Shown here one piece after another: positions 37,098 to 49,334 of a stretch of DNA of 64,000 nt; positions within the stretch are counted from its first letter, which is position 1, and each line of letters opens with the position of its first letter. The notes under the pieces are model-generated. The model saw only the letters and a program-made list of their open reading frames with translations, was not told the DNA's origin and did no database searches. A program made the position numbers and the translations under genes. The stretch comes from Thuidium tamariscinum (Eukaryota; Streptophyta; Bryopsida; Hypnales; Thuidiaceae), in NCBI GenBank assembly GCA_947034885.2, contig OX344754.2:28703369-28767368 (forward strand), written 5' to 3'.

Positions 37098-37365
37098 CAT
37101 TAGAAGGGATTTGAGGGCAAAAAAAGATTGTGAGTTCCTAAATTGTTGGAACATAGAAATTGCCACAGAAACGCAAACAGTTGACATGGTTGAAAGTGTG
37201 CCATGTCATCAACAATTTATTTGAAAAAAATTGGATTTTATTTCGCATTTTAGGACCAACATTTTAAAACAAATTGTTGGCCTATCAACAGCCAATAGTA
37301 TTGGAAACAGTTTCGGGAACAAGCCTAAAATGGGCTTTTTTTACCCTATCAAATTCCTTCTAATG
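37098..37365 (+). mobile_element. CATTAG MITE, full copy (family b)
   Basis: It starts CATTAGAAGGGATTTGAGGG and ends CCTATCAAATTCCTTCTAATG. At 268 bp it shares GAGTTCCTAAATTGTTGGAA, GTGCCATGTCATCAA and the CCTAAAATGGGC block with the 20245 copy. Terminal decay is greater than in the 18005 and 20245 copies. Confidence 0.85.
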
Positions 37366-37890
37366 GTAGTAGAATTACAATCATGTAGAATTGGTAATTT
37401 TTATTATTTACAATTAGGCGCATTTACGGTATTGTAGAGGTGGTGACTTCATAAGAGAATGATTTTTGTACATGGTCATTTGAACCTCTTTCTTCTTCAA
37501 GGCTACAATATTATAATGTCTTTCATAATATGCACCAAATGGATTTTGGATCTAACTTGGTATCATTTATGGTGTTAATAACCTTCAATTTAAAAACTTC
37601 AAAACTACTTTATAATAGTTACCTTTAAAGTTTATTCAATCTTTTGCATTTTTCCTCACACAAATGCACAAAAATTCTTCAATGTGTTTTTTTATATGCT
37701 TATAGTGGGTTGAAACTGATAGAGTCAAATTTGGCCTTGTAAACTTACAAGTATTTGGCTTCTCCAAATAATTGGTTGCTTGAATAGATATGTATGACAA
37801 TTTTTTGGAGGTTCTTCTATGGGTCCTTAATATGCAATTTTTTCTTATTTCAATTTCAACCTTTTTCAAATGGATCTTTTAAAGATATTA
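37366..37890. other. AT-rich intergenic DNA
   Basis: No feature supported; the minus-strand frame at 37636-37869 is unremarkable. Confidence 0.4.
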
Positions 37891-37894
37891 TTAA

Positions 37895-38340
37895 CTCCTA
37901 AATGTCTTGCACTATGTCTTCACCCAAATGCTTCAAAATTGCCATTTCTAATGCAAATTTCAAATTTCAAAAATAATTAATTAATTAATTAATTTAGACA
38001 CATGTAACCATAGGATATTGTATTGTTGTAATGGGTTGGTTTGAGAAGATGTAGAGAAAATTTCAAAATTTTCCATCAAATAGATTGCAAGACATTAGTG
38101 TTTGAATTCCCAAAAATCATTTCTTTTGGCCCTTCTATAAACCAAGTAACTGCCCTTGACAAGCTCACATTTGTATAAAAAAAGTTCAAATTGGAAAAAT
38201 AGTTAGTAGAAAAAAGTAGAGAATGGTACAAAGTACTAAATTGTTAAGAATCTGGTTATGGAATTGAAATGCCAATCCCATTGGTTGTAACATAATTATG
38301 TAACAATCAATCTACATCCCATTTTATTTTTTGAATTTAC
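37895..38340 (+). mobile_element. 3'-truncated TTAA-flanked element (family a)
   Basis: TTAA (37891-37894) then CTCCTAAATG. The body is colinear with the left half of 45897-46834: CACTATGT, CAAAATTGCCATTTCTAATG, CACATGTAACCATAGGAT, TAGATTGCAAGACATTAGTG, and AAAAAGTTCAAATTGG. The right half and right terminus are missing. An ATTA tetranucleotide run lies at 37974-37994. Confidence 0.75.
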
Positions 38341-40420
38341 ATATGTATTTAGCAATAAAGAATTCACTTTTGTAGAAAGTAAAAAGTATGTGTGTTCCCA
38401 CTCTCCAATGCCAATGTATAGATTTAAATCTATTGCTTTTATTTTCATATTTATAATTAAATAGACTATGCAAGTGTGCAATTACATTTATAAAATATAT
38501 TTAAAAAATTGCTTGTGCACAAATTCCAGGAATTTACATTTTTTACGTGAAAACATTTCAAAGTTTTAATTGGACATCACTCCCAATGCATAGAGAAGCA
38601 CAACTCTAATATTGTAATTTAAGTAGTAGACTACAAGCCTATGTCAATTAAAAAAATAAGCCTTTTGTATTTCTAAAAGTGACCTTTAAAAGTGAGATCT
38701 TCAGTTTCATTTTATTTTAGATTTTTTGTAAGTGATTATATTAGAGTTTTGTAAGAACAGTTCCATTGGACTATGAAAGATTTAGTATTTAAAATGATCT
38801 TGATTATTGAAGGAATTCAAAATTTAAACTTTCAAATTGTATTTACAAATATTAGTAATTGTATTTGTAAGTCTATATGTGGATAAATATTTGATCATTA
38901 AAAATTTACAATCTTCATTCACAATTTCACAAATCAATACTCAACTTTTAAAAAAAATCATGCCATTCAAGGTAAATGCATTTGACATTTCTATACAATA
39001 AACAACAAAGCAATTTTACACTATCATTTAAATTCCTTGCTTTTCATTTAGAAGTCATTATTTATAAAGACTATATTCACCAATATAAAGAGACATTTTT
39101 ATAACCTTAGAAAATCTTTTAGAGATTTTACCAATTTTATTAACCTATAGAAATTTGTTCCTTAGGGATTTCTAAATAAGACTGAAAAGATGCATATAAG
39201 AATCTCAAAATTTTCAAATATTTGAAGGAAAAAATAGGAATATCTACTCTTTATATAGGAACTTATGAAACTACTTAAAATCTAAAAGAAAGGCGTAAAT
39301 CCAATGCACTAAAGCATGCCATTGGACTATTAAAACAAATAGATATTGTGCTAAAGAAAATTGCAAGAAAGATTAAAAAAATTCAATCTTTCTTATTGTT
39401 GAAATATCGCGTGTAATATGAATGAAGACAAAATGCCAACAATGTAGCTAGCTCTTAATGTTGTTTTAAACTTTGATTAGAATAGACATAATTTAATTGT
39501 ATTAACTTTGTCATTCTATTGATTGTTTTCTACTTTAATGTTGATACTAAAGGCCAAGCCCCTTATACTTAGTTTTGAAATAATTGTTGATTGAAAATGA
39601 ATTTTTGTATTTCTTTTGGAATGCTTCAATTTTACGGACCCACTTCTACAATATAATGAATATGGCTTCTTAAGCACCATTAGGCTATAAAGCCAAAGCG
39701 CTATTCGTTGTTTAGTTTTGCATGCGTTGACCAAATAAATTTTAAGCAAATAATGAAACCCATTCATTGCTTCAAGAAGATTTATAATTCTCCCTTAGAT
39801 TGCCCTCCTAGCAAAGGAATGTTGTTTAATACCTAAAGGACCAAGAAATAGTCTAGATTTGCAAATTACAAGCATGTATTCTAAATTTCAATTTAAAAAA
39901 TGAATTTAATTATAATTCTCAAAACAATAGTTGAAAAATATGATCATATCTATATAGCTAGATCAACTAATATGCAAACCAATATTTTTCAATAGTATTT
40001 GAGCCCAAATGAAAATTTATTTCTAAAATCATTTGTAAAATTGAAGATTTGTGACTTTTACATAATAGTTCTTCCTCTAAGTTTAAAACAGCAAATTATA
40101 ATTATAATAAATTTTGAATAATTTTGTTTTATTTTTATATTTTTATTTAATTTCTTATTATAGTTTTCTTGAAGTTCTTTTTTGGTATAGATATTTATAT
40201 CTAAGGAAATTTAATTATTTTTCATTCAAAATCTTGTAAAAAAAAGTTATATTATTGGAGGCACAAGGCATGGCACTTTGGACATCATAAAAAGAAATTA
40301 AACTAATTTGATACCTCTACCTCTATCTCTATCTCTATAGTTTAATAGATCAATTCCTTTAAGGCGGACTTTGATTGAGTTGATGTTGATTGATAAGTTG
40401 AAAAATATGAAGACTCTTGT
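38341..40420. other. AT-rich intergenic DNA
   Basis: About 2 kb with no gene. Near 39826, TTAATACCTAAAGGACC resembles a family (a) left end, but what follows does not match. A CTCTAT microsatellite sits near 40313-40339. Confidence 0.45.
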
Positions 40421-40424
40421 TTAA

Positions 40425-41911
40425 CTTCTAAAGGACCATGACTATGTTTTCTCTAAAACCGCTCGAAAACTGCCATTTCTAATACATGTACCTAAACTTA
40501 GAAAAAAATTGTTTTTTGACACATATAACTATTAGATCTTGTACTAAGATTCTTTGAAAGGATGAGGAAAAAATTTCATAATTTTCCACCATGTAGATTG
40601 CAAGATTTTAGTGTTTGAAGCTACAAAAAGCCTTCTTTTACCACTCCGAAAATCCGGGCAGCTTCACTTCACAAGGCCACATTTGTAAGAAAAAAAGTTC
40701 AAATTGGTTGCAACTCTTTGAATTCATTTTTAAAGTCAAGTTATCTACATGCTCAAAAAATTTCAAATCATTTGGAATTGTACAACATATAGGAAAAAAA
40801 ATAGTGAGTAGAAAAAAAGTAGAGAATGAGCTAAAAAATATAAAATTATAAGCATTTAATTTACGGAATTGAAAAATGCCAATCCCAATGGTTAAAATGT
40901 TGTAATAAAAAATCTATACCTACTTCTTTTATTTTTCTTCCAAAAATATTAAAAATTGCATTAAATAAAGGATTTCAAACTTTTTTTTGTAGTGTACAGA
41001 TTCTATAACTAGACACAACTGCTACTCGAAACTAAAACTCCTCATAACTTTTGACTCAATGATCGAAATGAAAAGATTCAAAGCTTTTCACTTAGATAAA
41101 AATATAATATACCATTTTTTTCTTAAATTCTTTGAAAAAATCATTTTTAACCCCTAAGTGCTCAAACAACCATTTTTTGGTTGTTGCCCGACATTGGGCA
41201 GAATTTTCGGGCAGAAAAAAAAAATTCCAAATTTTTTTTTCAGTTTTGAAAAAACTGGGTTGCCTTTCAATATTTTTATTCAAAACTAAGATCAGTACAA
41301 TCAAACAAAAATTATAAGAGAAAATAGCACAAAGTATTTAGAAATGTTTAGTATTGAAAAACTTACTATTTGGAGAAAGTATAGATGCTCTCATTCCCAA
41401 ATCTTTTTCATTTTTACACAAATTGATAGAAATCCCAATTTTGACCAATAAAAAAAAATTGTGTACTAAATATAGAAATTATATTTTTGGTGAATTTTTG
41501 AAGTTATATCTTCAAAATTCATTTGAAGAGGATCTAAAAATAATTTGATACTATTGACCGTACAGATACTTTCTACATTTTGTACTTTACATTATCTTCT
41601 TTGATGCTAACTTCAAAAAAGTTTTAGAACTTACATTTTATAACACATTTGTGTTTTGTCTTAATCCCTTGGGCTTTTAGGGGTTAAAGAAGTTTTTTTT
41701 TCTGCCCAGATTGCCCACTGAGCAAAGAAAGTGAAATATCATGCCATAACTTTTTAACCATGTATTCAAAAGCTATGAAAATTGTTGGGCCTTAAGGCTA
41801 CTCTTTGGGCACATGTATGAAAATTTCAAAGAAAAAAATAAGAACTCCATTCATAGTGAGCTGCCTGAAATCACTATGTTGCTAAAAAAATGTAGTTTGG
41901 TCCTTTAGGGG
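40425..41911 (+). mobile_element. TTAA-flanked element carrying a nested relative (family a)
   Basis: The left end is TTAA/CTTCTAAAGGACC and the right end GGTCCTTTAGGGG/TTAG, the last base of the target word having changed. The body is colinear with 45897-46834 but interrupted at 41151-41683 by a second element. Removing that insert leaves about 950 bp, the family size. No transposase ORF. Confidence 0.8.
41151..41683. mobile_element. Nested 533-bp TTAA-flanked element
   Basis: It starts CCCCTAAGTGC and ends GGGCTTTTAGGGG, with TTAA on both sides (41147-41150 and 41684-41687). The flanks read ..TCATTT/TTAA and TTAA/AGAAGTTT.., and the uninterrupted copy at 46600 has TGATTTTTGAAGAAGTTT, so this is a clean insertion with a 4-bp (or 2-bp TA) duplication. 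The interior differs from the 0.93-kb type. Confidence 0.8.
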
Positions 41912-41915
41912 TTAG

Positions 41916-43932
41916 TAAACAATCATAGTATTTTGTAGAAAAATAAAAACAATTTTTCTCTTTAATATAATTTTTATAATATTCATAAAATAAAAAGATA
42001 TACTTAGTTTAGATCACTTGCAAAAAAAGGCTGTTACCTTTCACATTTTTTAATTTTATATTGGTAATACTCATAATTTAGTATTTTATTTTGCCTCATG
42101 TATCTTCCTACTTGATTTTTTCCTAATAAAAATGAAAATTAAGTTAATTTAAATTTTCTATCTACTATGAATTCTCAATTAGGTTTAACAATATAAAATA
42201 ACTCAAGTCTCTACTAATAGTGCAATTTTAAAAAATTCTCACATAACGTTGATAGAATTTGGCAAAAGGTAAGAGACAAAGTCCTTAAATATAAGGCAAT
42301 AAGATTGGTTGATTTTACATCATTCACCATAGAAAACTAAAAAAACTATAAGAATAATTATTGTCGTAATATTTAGGAATTTGAGGCAGTTGTTGTAGTA
42401 GTTTTTAAAATTATCAAGATAGTTATTATGATAAATTTAGAAGTTTTGGATGAGAATTATAAAGATCAATTCATCCAATTAAATTTAAAAAAGAACTTTA
42501 GAATTTAGATATGATTTAAATTGATGTTCCTTCAAAGTAGCCAATTTGAACTAACTAGTTAGTAGAAAATGTTGGATGAAGTTTTATAGGATTAATTATA
42601 GGTGAAATTTCACCTATCCATACCTTTAGTTAGGAAAGTATGATTGCATAGGGTTTTTTATAATTATTTTTGAATAGGCACATAGTACTCTACAACTTAG
42701 ACTGACAAAAAAATTTGAAGGTAGCAAATTCAAATTAGTCCAAAGCTTTGGCCTAATTGGATGAAATTCTTCCTAAATGCTAGCTTTTGCAATCTTCATT
42801 GGTCTTTGCTGAAATTTTGAACACTTAAATCTTATAGTTAGAAAATGCTTGTTTATTGCTTGAAAGGATAATTGAACAACATTTAGACACCTAACCTTAA
42901 GATTCAAAATCCAACAATAAAAAGTCCAATTGCACTACTTGCTGTAACTCAAAGGTGGAGATTAAACATTAAAAAATAATGAAGTAATATTCAATAATAT
43001 TCACTTAAAATTGACTTATAATGTATTAAAAAATTCCTACAAAAAATTGGACAAGAATTATTTATTTCCATCTCCAATTCCTTTTAAAATCATCTAGAGG
43101 TTCCAAACTGTTTGCATTGTCCTCTTAGACGTGTAGAAGTCATATATTTACACATGTGAAAAAATAAGTTTACAAGATCTCATTCATATTTAGTTGCCAA
43201 ATGGAAGCATAAGAGCATTACCACCATTACATACCCAACTGAACATGCTCAAATTTTCCATCTAATCTCAATGGGCCCTCAATTTCCTTATCCCTCACCC
43301 TTCTCACCAATCACAACCTATAAATAATCAAATGACCACTTATCAATTAGTGTAAAGGATATTGCAACTAAACTTAGGATGAATAGTGATTTTAATAGCC
43401 ATTCTTTGACAAGCTAGGATGGAGTGTGAGGAGAGTGTTGAGGAGAGCCTGTACCACTTTTCATTCACATTTGAAGAATGTCCGACCCAAAGCATGTAAA
43501 GTAACTCAGTCTAATACAGTCCCACATGTTCTTGAGCAATACATTTTACCATACATGTGCACACTGCAAGAATTTTTGGGACTACAAGAGGCATGTCCCA
43601 AGTTGTGACCAAGTTGGGTTACCGTAATGGTGGCCATGCTATGAAATTAGGGACATTGAAGGGTTTTTGTTTTTTTGTTTTTTTTAAACAAGTGTGTTGA
43701 AGAAACACACTGCAAGGTAGGGACATTGAAGTTTGAAAACCAAGTCTTAGGCCTGCTCTTTCCGGGTTATATACCAGTGAGATTGGGGATCTTTTGGACC
43801 TCAGTTAAGCCAGAGTACATAGAGAGTCAAGGTCCTTTGGGACTTTTGACTAACTCTTATTTTTGTCAATTTTGTTTTGAGTATTTTTCTTAAACAAATG
43901 AAACCCACGAACTCTGGAGCAGTGGTAACTTT
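41916..43932. other. AT-rich intergenic DNA
   Basis: Mostly featureless. A plant-promoter-like patch (CTATAAATAATC near 43319) precedes short open frames at 43420-43608 and 43675-43893, none of family character. The word AGGGACATTGAAG occurs twice near 43650 and 43718. Confidence 0.4.
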
Positions 43933-44168
43933 CTACACAACTGAATGGTGAAATTAGGTTGTCCCTCACAAATTTCTTGACATTTGACACTATTTAAGTA
44001 TTTACTATTACTGTACAAGAATGCACTTCTTTTGAATTGGTGTAAATGGGACTCATGAACTTCTATGGGCACAAATGGAAGTATATGTTGACTTTGATGG
44101 CCTACAGAGACTTTGGGGGATAAGGTAACCTAGTAGTTAAGGAAACCTAATTTTACTATTTTGTATAG
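43933..44168 (-). mobile_element. CTACACTAAATAGTG MITE, copy 2, inverted (family d)
   Basis: The left end is CTACACAACTGAATGGTGAA and the right end TTTTACTATTTTGTATAG, with ATTAGGTTG and CCTAATTTT just inside. The interior reads in reverse relative to 22986-23225 (GAATGCACTTCTTTTGAATT against that copy's AATTCAAAAGTAGTGCATTC). Confidence 0.75.
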
Positions 44169-44195
44169 TAGTTTAAATCTTAAAGGAAGGACCCA

Positions 44196-45810
44196 GGTGA
44201 CTATGAAATCATCCATTTTCATACCGTGAGAATCTCTTGTTCAAAAAATTCCAAAAAGCACTCATTGCAAGTCAAAATAGTGTAGACAATATCTTCTTCC
44301 CATATAAAATTCCGAGAATGAATAAGGTAGAGCCACCTATATCCAATCTCTTAACTCCTCACTGTCAAAGGGGACAAAAAGTGACCTCACCTAGTCGTGC
44401 AATCCAATTTAAAGTTTTGTGACTTTTGGATCCAAGGTCCATATTCAATCAAACTTGATGGAAAAGTTGCGCATACTATTCCGATTTTTGCAGTAAGTTT
44501 TTAGATTAATCCAAGATGTTAAGAGTTTTAGGGAGCCAATCAAAATTCACAAGTTCAATTTGAGTTCACCAAACTATAGTTGATGGCTGCAACCTCAGGG
44601 GGCTTGTATCTCCTTCATCCAATCACCATTTCCAATAAAATTTGTCGGATTATGTTCTTCTAGGACTCTAACTATTGTGGTCAAAATTTCATGGCAATCC
44701 AAGTGTTTTTGAATGTTTGGGAGCAATTCAAAGTTCAAAATCTAAACATTTTTGGATTATAGTGAACTTTGGCGGCTTGTTTCTTCTTTATATAGTGTCC
44801 ATTTCTCATAGTTTTTTGAAAAAGTTAAGCATTCTAGACTAGTTGGTAAGGTTAAAATTTCATATCAATCCAAGAAGTTATCAGTAACTAAGAAGTATTT
44901 TAGTACAGTTAAGGTGGTTTAGTCGTAGATGTGTTTTTTGCAACCTTTTTTGCTATTTTTTTGACATTCCAAAGTCATTCTGTAAACACGATGACAATTA
45001 GTCAATTAAGAGGCATTTTTTTTGCCAATGTGTTGTATGCTAGTTTTGAAGTACTTTCTAGCTTAAAGTTATTTCATTTGAGTAGGTTTAGAAATCAAAT
45101 CTCCCCTCTAAATGTGTTTTAAGGAAAATTTCAGCATTTTTTTTCAACACTAAAACATTATATATTGCAATCTATGCAGTCAAATGACTCCAAATTTGAT
45201 CCACATTATCTACAACATGCACACTACAAGATTGTACAGTTGAGATTTTTAGACCTTAGTGACATATAGACTTATAAGTCTTGAAAAACAAGGGTGTTTT
45301 TAGGCACGTTTAGACTCTAGGTGGTGAGAAATTAAGCAATTCTTGAATTGATCATGAGCAGCATGATGCAATGCAAATTTTTCTCTTGTAAAGAGATAAG
45401 AAATATTGGGACAATAATTTTTTTGTAATTTTCTTCCCAAGATTGGAACTACTATGAATTTTGGGAGCCAAAAAGTGTTTAGAATCCATAGCCAATGTCT
45501 AGAGTCTTCCAATTTAGATCATAGCTAAGACTACTTCCCTACTTGATGATTTCCATACACTTTATGATACTTTGGAACATGTGTCATGACCGTAATAGTT
45601 GAAACCTTGAAAATGACAACAGTACACATTCCAAGCTTTGGCTAGAAATCTATTTCAACCTTGATTGAAAATAGCTACATCCTAGACATTGGGAATAGGT
45701 CCTTGATCTTGAATAGATGGTTCTACCTTAGTTGGACTTTCATTCCATAGAAAAAGATTCTTTGTCATCTAATGGACATTTGACATTTGTGTCAATGCCA
45801 AGGGTTAATA
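44196..45810 (+). repeat. Long dispersed repeat, fullest copy
   Basis: The left 135 bases match 34145-34275, the last part (about 45740-45810) matches 34280-34350, and about 45300-45690 matches 52390-52735. Together these define a repeat of roughly 1.6 kb of which the other two copies are deleted or partial. No inverted termini and no long ORF were found, so its class is unknown. Confidence 0.6.
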
Positions 45811-45896
45811 GTTTTGAAGAGAATGTATGTAAGGTTACAATGCTACGGTGAGTGAGCTAGGCAAAATTGAATTGCCTATAAATTCACATAAGTTAA

Positions 45897-46834
45897 CCCC
45901 TAAATGTATTTGACTATGTTTTGCCAAAAACACTCCAAAATTGCCACTTCTAGAACAAGACCAAAATCTTTAAAAAAAAATCATCTTAAGATAAATGTAA
46001 CCGTAGAATCTTATAGTAAAGTAGTCAAAAATACGTGGAAAGAATTTCATAAATTTCCACTGTATAGATTGCAAGATAACAGTGTTTGAATTGTCAAAAA
46101 TGTATTTTTTGTCCTTGCAAAAATCCGGGCAGCTGCACTTCAATAGCTCACTTTTGTATGAAAAAAAGTCCAAAATGGTTGTTACTCTTTGGATTCATTC
46201 TTTTAGTCAAGTTAGCTACATGCCTAAAAAATTTCAAATCATTTGGAGTTGTGCAACATGTAGAAAACAATTAGTCAGTAGAAAGAGGTAGAAAATGATT
46301 CAAAATACTAAAATAGTAATAATTAATTTTTGAAATTGAAAATTTCCAATCTCAATTGTTTTAATGTTGTAATAGACAATATTTACCTCATAATTTTATT
46401 ATTTTTCAAAAATATTAAAAATTGAGTAAAATAATGGACTTCAAAGTTTAATTTGGAGTAGAGATTCCATAACTTCCTACAAACTACCTTCAAACTAAAA
46501 CTCCCATAACTTTCATCTCATAAATCAAAATAAAATAATTAAAAGCTTTCCAAGTAGATAAAAATCTAAAGAAAAAATTTAAAATTTAAAAAAAAGTGAT
46601 TTTTGAAGAAGTTTTTTTAGCTGCCCGAGCTACTTGCCAAGTAAGAGAAATCACATATCATGCAATAACTTTTTAACCATGTTGTCAAAAGTTATGAAAA
46701 TTCTTGGGCCTTAAAGCTACTCCTTGGACACACGTTGTGTGAAAATTTCAAAGAAAAAGAAATAAAAACTCCATTCATAGTGAGCTGCCCAAAATTGCTA
46801 TATTGCCAAAAAACGCAGTTTGAGCATTTAGGGG
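45897..46834 (+). mobile_element. Intact TTAA-flanked 0.94-kb element (family a reference copy)
   Basis: It starts CCCCTAAATG and ends CATTTAGGGG, with perfect TTAA on both sides (45893-45896 and 46835-46838). At 938 bp it is uninterrupted. Subterminal words TTGACTATGTTTTGCCAAAA (left) and GCCAAAAAACGCAGTTTGAG (right) recur in other copies. It has no transposase-length ORF, so it is non-autonomous. Confidence 0.85.
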
Positions 46835-46869
46835 TTAAGATTGATTGTTGGTCAAGGACAAAATAGGGA

Positions 46870-47243
46870 GTCTTTGAAAACCATACCTACCTCCAAACTA
46901 AAACTTCATATAAATTTCATGTCATTAATCAAAATAGAATGATTGAAAGCTTCCTATGTATATATAAATTTAAAGAATCAATTTCAACTTTTTATTTCTT
47001 AAAAAAAGAATTTTGAAGAAGTTTTTGAACTACCCAAGCTACTCACTATTGAACAAAAATTACATATCATGCAATAACTTCTTAATCAAGCAATCAAAAG
47101 TTATAAAAATTGTTGGGCCTTAAAGTTGTTTTTTGGACACATGTTGTGTGAAAATTTCAAAGAAAAAAGTATAAGAAAAATCATTGGTAGTAAGCTACCC
47201 AAAATTGCTATGATGCCAAAAAAGCCAACTTGGTCTTTTAGGG
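46870..47243 (+). mobile_element. 5'-truncated TTAA-flanked element (family a)
   Basis: Matches the right half of the adjacent 45897 copy (ACTAAAACT, AATGATTGAAAGCTT, TTTTGAAGAAGTTTTT, GTTGGGCCTTAAAG, CACATGTTGTGTGAAAATTT) and ends GGTCTTTTAGGG followed by TTTAA. It lacks the left half. Confidence 0.75.
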
Positions 47244-47464
47244 TTTAATGATAAGATAGACAAGCCTATTTCCACTTTAATTTGCAATCTAAATATCTTC
47301 GGACCAAATCTAAAAGGGTAAAATTTTTTAGATGTTTATACTTGTTTTTCAAAGTAAACTTAAATTGAATATTAATTTTCCAATTAAAATTGTAATTTCT
47401 TTGACTTTTTAAAGCGGTCTACCTTGAAATTGCCTCCCTATTTTGAAAGATGTCCTTGTTTCCC

Positions 47465-47756
47465 GGGGAGGACACTTCTTGTATGTTTGGGGGACCCACG
47501 TGCGACGGTGGGGTATTTTTAGGGGGGCAATCAATTACTTGTAATCATTACTTGGCAACATTAAAAGAGCCCCTATTTTACCATAAAGCGAAAAAATCAG
47601 CCATATTATCATCCCTATTTTATTTTTAAAACACTTTGCTTTTTTAATGTCCCCTATTTTATATGTAAATTTCTTATAAATTTTACTTAAGATTATTTAA
47701 ATGTACCCTATATTCCGCTGCACGTAGGTTATTAAAAAACGGGAAGTGTCCTCCCC
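47465..47756. mobile_element. Single-copy 292-bp MITE-like element
   Basis: Perfect 14-bp terminal inverted repeats GGGGAGGACACTTC / GAAGTGTCCTCCCC. Just inside, CCCACGTGCG and CGCTGCACGTAGG are also roughly inverse. The interior is AT-rich with repeated CCCCTATTTTA words. Flanks show no clear target duplication. Confidence 0.75.
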
Positions 47757-48636
47757 TAGCCTTGTTTGATTGTTGTAATCTTTTCAATGGTGCGGTCAAA
47801 GGATGTGTCTCATTCCATATACCTTTGGGCATGTCTCTACTACCCATCAATATGATCATTTAGTGTGGATTTTTTTTAGGAGTAATAGTTTAGTTGGAAT
47901 GAATATAAAAGAGTTTGGATTTCACTGAATATGGGTTGGATGTTCAATGGTTAAAGGCAATGGCATATAAAATCATCCTTAGACTATAAAATTATGTTTT
48001 ATAAAAAATTTCCTAAAATTTTGTTCCTCTCATTCTTTGTTGTTACAATATAACACCATTGTTTGGATTGAAAAAGGGCACTTTCCAAACCTTAATGAAT
48101 TTATTGATCATTTTAGATGCTTTCTTCTTTTTAATAAGATTATAGTAATGCAAATTTTGTATAAGTATTTCACATGGAGAATTCAAGTTCTAAGTTTTGG
48201 TATACTAACTAGTTTTCAATTCTAGCATTTACATTATATTAAAAGATGCAAACGAAATTCAACATCCACCAATTTTTGTTGAAGTTTGAATTTGAGGGCC
48301 TTCCAATGGATACACAATAAGAAAAAAAAATGTATACTTTGAGCTTGTAGATTTCACAAATGGAAAGGAATTTGAGTTTGAAACTTTGTATTTATATACT
48401 ATATGGAGGTGGATTCACATGCTTATGGTTATAATTGCTAATGCAATTTTTTTTTTTTTAAAAATATTGATAAAAAAGCAACCATTTTAGAAGTTTAGGA
48501 GGTCTAAAGAGCAAAGAAAATTTAGTGATTAAGCCCTAAACAACATTAAGCTCTGATGGAGCTTTCTTAAATTGATGATGTATGATACACTAAAACTCCT
48601 TTGAATATACTAAGACAACTTTGGAAACTGATATAT
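47757..48636. other. AT-rich intergenic DNA
   Basis: No feature supported; the open frame at 48037-48225 is unremarkable. Confidence 0.4.
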
Positions 48637-49328
48637 GGGTCGTTGCAAGAAACACTTACCGGTTTTGTTTCAAAATGGCTCAAAATCTGTGAGTCCTGTA
48701 AGTCCTGTGACCCTTCTGAAATAAATTTTTTTTAAATTAAAAAAAATATGGATAATTTGAAGAGCAATGAGAATATTATGTCTCTTGAAATTCAGACCTA
48801 CGAAAAAATTTCTCTAAATGTTATAGACAATGGAAAATACAATGAAAATAGCTCTCTTTTCACTAATTTGGTAAAAATATTCTCCAAGTAAAGGTCTTTT
48901 TTTTACAATAAATTTCATCTTTGTAAAAAATTAATTTTATTCTTCACACTTGCGCAAAGTCAGCCACTTTGACGACATGTGGAGGTTGAACAATATAGTA
49001 TTTTCAAAAAATCTCTTTGTGGTCTCGTGTAAATTTAGGTGAGGTCCTTGCATGCCAATTTTCATCTCAAAATTTTCATTTTTGGGTCAAAAATAGGACT
49101 AAAACCCCCCCAAATGGCCAAAGTAGACACCCAATTGGGGGCAGTTTAAAAATAGTAAAATAATTTTGAAAAAATTGAAAAAATTACACAAAATGAAAAA
49201 CTTTTTTAGTAACCTTCATTTCAAGTTTCAAGTCAAATGAACAAAAGATGAAAAATTTATGAGCAAAAAACTACCTCCTAAAGGTCAAGGGGACAAAAAA
49301 AAAGGACAAGTGTTTCTTGCAATCACCC
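48637..49328 (+). mobile_element. 692-bp inverted-repeat element (family c reference copy)
   Basis: The left end is GGGTCGTTGCAAGAAACACT and the right end AGTGTTTCTTGCAATCACCC, matching at 18 of the outer 20 positions. ATATAT flanks both sides (48631-48636 and 49329-49334), a possible target duplication in simple sequence. A truncated inverted copy lies at 13768. There is no ORF of transposase size. Confidence 0.85.
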
Positions 49329-49334
49329 ATATAT

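Noticed and set aside
43518..43530. GTCCCACATG word resembling the plant snRNA upstream element
   Set aside because: It differs from the consensus at the end, and no snRNA-like sequence follows at the expected distance.
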